From contig NZ_OX044366.1 in assembly GCF_943846705.1 (NCBI RefSeq), forward strand, positions 2,046,001-2,110,000: a DNA stretch of 64,000 nt. Direction: 5' to 3'. Below are positions 60,332-64,000 of the stretch, piece by piece. A program made the translations under genes and the position numbers. Each line of letters opens with the position of its first letter. The first letter of the stretch is position 1. Source of the stretch: an uncultured Pseudomonas sp. Its GTDB lineage: Bacteria > Pseudomonadota > Gammaproteobacteria > Pseudomonadales > Pseudomonadaceae. Below the pieces are notes generated by a model, which did no database searches, was not told the DNA's origin, and saw nothing but the letters and a program-made list of their open reading frames with translations.

Positions 60332-61117
60332 ATGCGCCGCGAGCCTATAGTGCTGTTCGATAACGGCGAGCATCAATGCATGATGTTCGATGACTTGGTC
60401 AGCGGTGAGGGCGTGCAGTCCAACCAGTTTCTGATCACCGACAACGAGCAGTACCTGCTGCTCGATCCGGGTGGCGATCTGACCTACACGCCGCTGTCGC
60501 TGGAGTTGTCCAAGCACATTCCGGTGCAAGACCTGACCTATATTTTTGCCTCGCACCAGGACCCGGACATCATTGCCTCGCTGGACAAATGGCTGCTGCA
60601 CACCCGTGCGCAGGTGATCTGCTCCAAGCTCTGGGCGCGTTTCCTGCCGCACCTGACGGCTAACTACCTGGCGCTCAGCCGTGGCATCAACACCTTTGAC
60701 CGGATCATCGCGCTGCCCGATCGCGGCCAGTCATTTAGTTTGGGCAAGTGCACACTCAAGGCGGTGCCTGCGCACTTCCTGCATTCGGTGGGCAACTTCC
60801 AGCTGTATGACCCGACAAGCAAGATCCTGTTTTCCGGCGACATGGGCGCATCGCTGGTCGACGATGCGCACCCGGTGAGCGACTTCGTCAACCATGTCCC
60901 AAACATGCTCGGCTTTCACCGGCGCTACATGGCCAGCAACAAGGTCTGCCGCCTGTGGGCGGCGATGGTGCGTGAAATGGATGTGGCGATGATTGTGCCG
61001 CAGCATGGCCGGCCCTTTGTCGGCGCGGAAATGATCAACGCCTTCCTCTACTGGGTCGAGCACCTTGAGTGCGGCATGGACTTGATGGGGGCGGAGGATT
61101 ACCGCCTGCCGAAATAG
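60332..61117 (+). CDS. Metallo-beta-lactamase-fold protein of the oxygen-binding diiron type
   Basis: The 261-residue protein resembles the diiron domain of flavodiiron proteins without the flavodoxin part (ODP type). The metal ligands are in place: HQDPD (His75, Asp77, Asp79; HxExD in the family), His148 in VPAHFLHSVGNF, Asp170 in FSGDMGAS and His225 in VPQHGRPF. Flavodiiron proteins reduce O2 or NO; ODP forms bind O2 and can act as sensors. The Anr-type box upstream fits an oxygen- or NO-related role (inference). Confidence 0.82.
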   Translation: MRREPIVLFDNGEHQCMMFDDLVSGEGVQSNQFLITDNEQYLLLDPGGDLTYTPLSLELSKHIPVQDLTYIFASHQDPDIIASLDKWLLHTRAQVICSKLWARFLPHLTANYLALSRGINTFDRIIALPDRGQSFSLGKCTLKAVPAHFLHSVGNFQLYDPTSKILFSGDMGASLVDDAHPVSDFVNHVPNMLGFHRRYMASNKVCRLWAAMVREMDVAMIVPQHGRPFVGAEMINAFLYWVEHLECGMDLMGAEDYRLPK

Positions 61118-61229
61118 TCAGTACTGACATTTCGCGCCAAATTGTCCGTGAATGCGGCGCGTTCGACGCTGTTTGTCGTCAACGGGCCCATGCTAGGGTG
61201 CCGCCTTTGATCCCAGTAAAGGCGGCGTC

Positions 61230-62351
61230 ATGCCCATCGTCCTCTTTCCTTCGCGGCTGCTGCTGGCGTGCGCGTTCAGCCTTGGCTGTGCGACTGTGCA
61301 TGCTGAGAGCTGGCCCGGTGCCGACTGGAGCCGCCAGCTGACGCCAGCCAGTGCGGCGCTTAGCGAGCTGGACAGCTACGCCTTCCCAGCCCGTGATGAG
61401 GCCACCCGTCAGGGTGTGCGCACCGATGCCTTGTTGGTGATTCGCGACGGCCAAGTGGTCTATGAGCGCTACGCGGAGCCGACCAGCGCCGCCACGCCGC
61501 ACCTGACCTGGTCAATGGCCAAAAGCATACTCGCCACCACGCTGGGCGTGGCTTACGGCCAGGGGCTGTTCAAGCTGGATGCGCCGGTGGCAGCTTACTA
61601 CCCGCCATTTGCCGCGCACCCGCAGGTCAAGATTGGCCATCTACTGAACTGGGCCTCGGGTTTGGACTGGCAGGAGGATTACGAATACGCGCCGCTGAAA
61701 TCCTCGGTGGTGGCCATGCTCTATACCCGTGGGCGCAGTGATATGGCGGCCTTCACCGCCGCGCATACGGCTGATGCCGAGCCGGGTGCGCGCTTTCGTT
61801 ATTCCAGCGGCGACAGCAACGTGTTGTCCGCCGCGCTCAAGGGTATGGTCGGCGAGGCGGCGTATGCCGATTACCCCTGGACGGCGCTGTTCAATCCGCT
61901 AGGCGTGACATCGGCGGTCTGGGAAAGCGATGCGGCGGGCACCTTTGTCGGCTCTTCTTACCTGTACATGAGCGCACGTGACCTGGCGCGTGTTGGCTTG
62001 CTGATGCAGCGCGAGGGGCGCTGGCGCGAGCAGCAACTGCTGCCCAAGGCCTGGGTCGAGTTCAACCGTACGCCGTTTGCCAATTATCAGCCGCAGGACG
62101 ATAAAGCCAGTGACCCCGTTCCGGGTGGCCAGTGGTGGCTCAATGCCGCGGTGGCGGGGGCGCGCAAACCTTGGCCGGATGCGCCGAGCAACCTGCTGGC
62201 GGCCTCAGGTCACTGGGGGCAAGGCTTGTATGTGCTGCCGGACGAGAAGCTGGTGATCGTGCGTTACGCCGATGACCGTGATGCCAGCTTTGATCGCAAT
62301 CACTTTCTCAAACTGGTAATCGCGGCCACGGCCACTGAGGTGCAGCGATGA
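61230..62351 (+). CDS. Serine hydrolase, class C beta-lactamase / 6-aminohexanoate-dimer-hydrolase-like
   Basis: The 373-residue secreted protein has a signal (LLACAFSLGCATVHA), the SxxK nucleophile motif SMAK (Ser95, Lys98), RYSSGDSNVL with Tyr191 as the general base, and HWG (328-330) where beta-lactamases have KTG. This pattern is that of the esterase/amide hydrolase branch (NylB-like), not of resistance enzymes. It overlaps the next gene by 4 bases (ATGA), so the two are translationally coupled. Substrate unknown. Confidence 0.83.
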   Translation: MPIVLFPSRLLLACAFSLGCATVHAESWPGADWSRQLTPASAALSELDSYAFPARDEATRQGVRTDALLVIRDGQVVYERYAEPTSAATPHLTWSMAKSILATTLGVAYGQGLFKLDAPVAAYYPPFAAHPQVKIGHLLNWASGLDWQEDYEYAPLKSSVVAMLYTRGRSDMAAFTAAHTADAEPGARFRYSSGDSNVLSAALKGMVGEAAYADYPWTALFNPLGVTSAVWESDAAGTFVGSSYLYMSARDLARVGLLMQREGRWREQQLLPKAWVEFNRTPFANYQPQDDKASDPVPGGQWWLNAAVAGARKPWPDAPSNLLAASGHWGQGLYVLPDEKLVIVRYADDRDASFDRNHFLKLVIAATATEVQR

Positions 62352-62686
62352 TCCGCCGGCGTCTGTTCAGCAGCCTGTTACTGCTGGTGCTGCTGTTGTT
62401 GGCGGCCTTGGCCTGGCAAAACCGCAGCCACCTGCAAGCCTTCCCCGACATCATCGGTGCTTACTCGGCCAAGGAATATTGTTCATGCCGCTACGTGGTC
62501 AATAACCCGGCGGATTATTGTGCGACCTATGTGGCGCAGTACCTGCCGCTTTCAGGCTTTTTTGATGATGCTGCGCATAAGCGCGTGACGGCCCGAGGCC
62601 TGGGTCGCACCCAGAGTGCGCAGTGGCTGAGCCCGCGCCAGGGATGTCAGTTGTTGCCAGAGCCTGCTGAGCTACCCGCGCCCTGA
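62348..62686 (+). CDS. Small Cys-containing membrane-anchored protein
   Basis: The 112-residue protein has an N-terminal hydrophobic anchor or signal (LFSSLLLLVLLLLAALAW) and then a short exported part with several cysteines (YCSCRYV and YCATYV among them) that may form disulfides. It starts within the stop of the serine hydrolase (ATGA), indicating a common operon and likely a shared envelope function. No domain recognised; similar small partners of NylB-like genes are common in Pseudomonas as I recall. Confidence 0.72.
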   Translation: MIRRRLFSSLLLLVLLLLAALAWQNRSHLQAFPDIIGAYSAKEYCSCRYVVNNPADYCATYVAQYLPLSGFFDDAAHKRVTARGLGRTQSAQWLSPRQGCQLLPEPAELPAP

Positions 62687-62796
62687 GGGCGGTGCCTCTG
62701 AGTGGGGCTTGCAATGCATGGTAAGGCAGCTATGGTGGCCTCTTCGTTTCTGACCGTGACGTGTCATGCCTGAAGCCCTGTGTCGTGTGAGCTCCC

Positions 62797-63954
62797 GTGG
62801 CCTATAACGTATTCCCCTGGCGGCGCGGCAATGCGGTGAGCCTGCTGGTCGATGGCCCGTGCTTTTTCGGGCAGATGCTCAAGCGCATTAACGCTGCTCA
62901 GCGCCATGTCGAGCTGGAGTTGTATCTGCTGGAAAGTGGCGCGTGTTCAAGCGCCTTACTGGACGCCTTATGTGCGGCGGCTGAGCGTGGGGTCGCGGTG
63001 CGTTGCCTGTTCGACGGCTACGGTGGGCAAGGCTTGCTGTTGCCGGATCGCCTGCGTCTAGACGCTGCGGGTATCCAGGTGAAATGGTACAACCCGGTGC
63101 GCTGGCGCCATGGTGTGCGCAACTTTCACCGTGATCACCGCAAAGTGTTGGTGGTCGATGAGCAGTTCGCTTTCGTCGGCGGTACCGGTGCCACGGATGC
63201 CTTCTGGCAGCCTGGCGCAGCCGAGAGCCGTTGGCATGAAGTCATGGTGGAAATCAGTGGCCCCGTGGTGGCCGACTGGTTGCAGCTGTTTGATCGCCAG
63301 TGGCAGATGGATCAAAGCTGGATCGTCTGGCGGCCGCGCCTGCCATTGCGCATCAAAACCTTGTTGGCAACGCCGGCTGTGGGGGAGGGCTTGGCGCGTG
63401 TCGCGTTTGCCGATGCGGTGCAGCATCGCGACATTCTCTATTCGTTGGTGCGCATGCTGCGCGGCTCGAAGCGCCGCATCTGGCTGGCTACGCCTTATTT
63501 CTTGCCGACCTGGCGAGTGCGCCGCGTGCTGCGCCAAGCGGCCGAGCGTGGGGTCGATGTGCGCCTGCTGTTGGCTGGCAACAATACCGACCATCCGCCG
63601 ATACGTTTTGCCGGGCAGCGTTATTACGCCAGTTTGCTGAAAGCCGGTGTGCAGATATTTGAATACCAACCGCGCTTTCTGCACCTGAAGATGGCGCTGG
63701 TGGACGATTGGGTCAGTATTGGTTCCTGCAATTTCGATCACTGGAACCTGAGCTTTAATCTGGATGCCAACCTTGAGGCACTCGACCCAGCGTTCACCGC
63801 CAGCGTGGCGACCTGTTTTGAGCGTGACTTTGCCGACAGCCAGCTGATTGATGGCAAGGCCTGGCTGGCCAGGCCTTGGTACATCCGTGTACAGCAGAAG
63901 GTCTGGGGTGTTTTGGATCAGCTGATGTTTAAGTTGCTGAATCGCCGTCGCTGA
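62797..63954 (+). CDS. Phospholipase-D-family enzyme, cardiolipin-synthase-like
   Basis: The 385-residue protein has two HKD motifs: HRDHRKVLVVD (about 110-120) and HLKMALVD (about 292-299), each with the downstream GG/GS and Asn/Asp features (FVGGTGATD; SIGSCNFDHWNL). It has no N-terminal membrane helices, so it is like E. coli ClsB/ClsC rather than ClsA. It begins with GTG at 62797 with no strong ribosome-binding site; a +2 frame ATG at 62766 is not in frame. Expected to transfer phosphatidyl groups between lipids. Confidence 0.85.
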   Translation: MAYNVFPWRRGNAVSLLVDGPCFFGQMLKRINAAQRHVELELYLLESGACSSALLDALCAAAERGVAVRCLFDGYGGQGLLLPDRLRLDAAGIQVKWYNPVRWRHGVRNFHRDHRKVLVVDEQFAFVGGTGATDAFWQPGAAESRWHEVMVEISGPVVADWLQLFDRQWQMDQSWIVWRPRLPLRIKTLLATPAVGEGLARVAFADAVQHRDILYSLVRMLRGSKRRIWLATPYFLPTWRVRRVLRQAAERGVDVRLLLAGNNTDHPPIRFAGQRYYASLLKAGVQIFEYQPRFLHLKMALVDDWVSIGSCNFDHWNLSFNLDANLEALDPAFTASVATCFERDFADSQLIDGKAWLARPWYIRVQQKVWGVLDQLMFKLLNRRR

Positions 63955-64000
63955 ACCTGGCGGGTGAGCGGGCGCTGAGCGGAGAGTGGCTGCGGGCGTG

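Overview
The window is chromosomal DNA from a Pseudomonas species. Support for this: the complete 3' part of the dcw cell-wall/division cluster followed by lpxC, dciA, an M23 peptidase, secA and argJ; bifA, olsB/olsA, icmP, xenB and groESL genes with Pseudomonas-like protein sequences; high GC with strong third-position G/C. From memory, gene order follows the P. aeruginosa PAO1 segment from about PA4411 down to about PA4345, but with blocks missing and different intergenic repeats, so this is another species. It is mostly conserved core genome. No tRNA, rRNA, CRISPR array, prophage or intact IS was seen.

Layout. 1-6671 (+): murC (5' end outside the window), ddlB, ftsQ, ftsA, ftsZ, lpxC: peptidoglycan precursors, divisome and lipid A. 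6809-14181: dciA (-), M23 peptidase, secA, argJ, a GST and a Nudix-ThiE fusion. 14257-25239: HPP-CBS transporter, RluA-type pseudouridine synthase, then a minus block (cobalamin adenosyltransferase, sensor kinase, panE, response regulator with a decayed GGDEF domain), yajQ, an MscS channel, an InaA-type kinase, ampG and an alkyltransferase-like protein. 25238-29822: two tandem DUF481 outer-membrane proteins, an SDR, a HugZ-like heme protein and fxsA. 30037-32836: groES-groEL behind a sigma-32 type promoter, and a small secreted protein. 33055-40076 (-): a chemoreceptor, then an iron-linked periplasmic cluster (DUF1513, imelysin, di-heme DUF1111, and IcmP-type imelysin) with two Fur-box-like sites. 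40279-47059: lemA with a GIDE/EF-hand protein, bifA, sodB, an ArgO-type exporter with an ACT protein, and the divergent argP. 47065-54224: second chemoreceptor, two Rossmann dehydrogenases, a small unknown protein, a coiled-coil membrane protein, and codA. 54399-55359: the only clearly accessory-looking spot, a 154-bp inverted-repeat element beside a lower-GC EEP-family nuclease gene. 55474-63954: xenB with an ArsR regulator, AcpH, OlsA/OlsB (ornithine lipid), an acyl-CoA-dehydrogenase-like protein, an oxygen-binding-diiron-type MBL protein behind a near-perfect Anr/FNR box, a serine hydrolase with a small partner, and a PLD-family cardiolipin-synthase-like enzyme.

Functional threads: envelope construction (murC-lpxC, M23, ampG, olsBA, PLD), c-di-GMP (bifA, yajQ, decayed GGDEF regulator), iron/heme (imelysin cluster, hugZ, sodB) and chemotaxis (two MCPs). 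I found no convincing wholly new multi-gene system. The most promising leads are the Anr-box/diiron MBL gene, the repeat-plus-nuclease insertion, the LemA/GIDE-EF-hand pair, and the imelysin paralogue that has lost its signature histidine. Species comparisons and regulon statements are from memory; no search was run.
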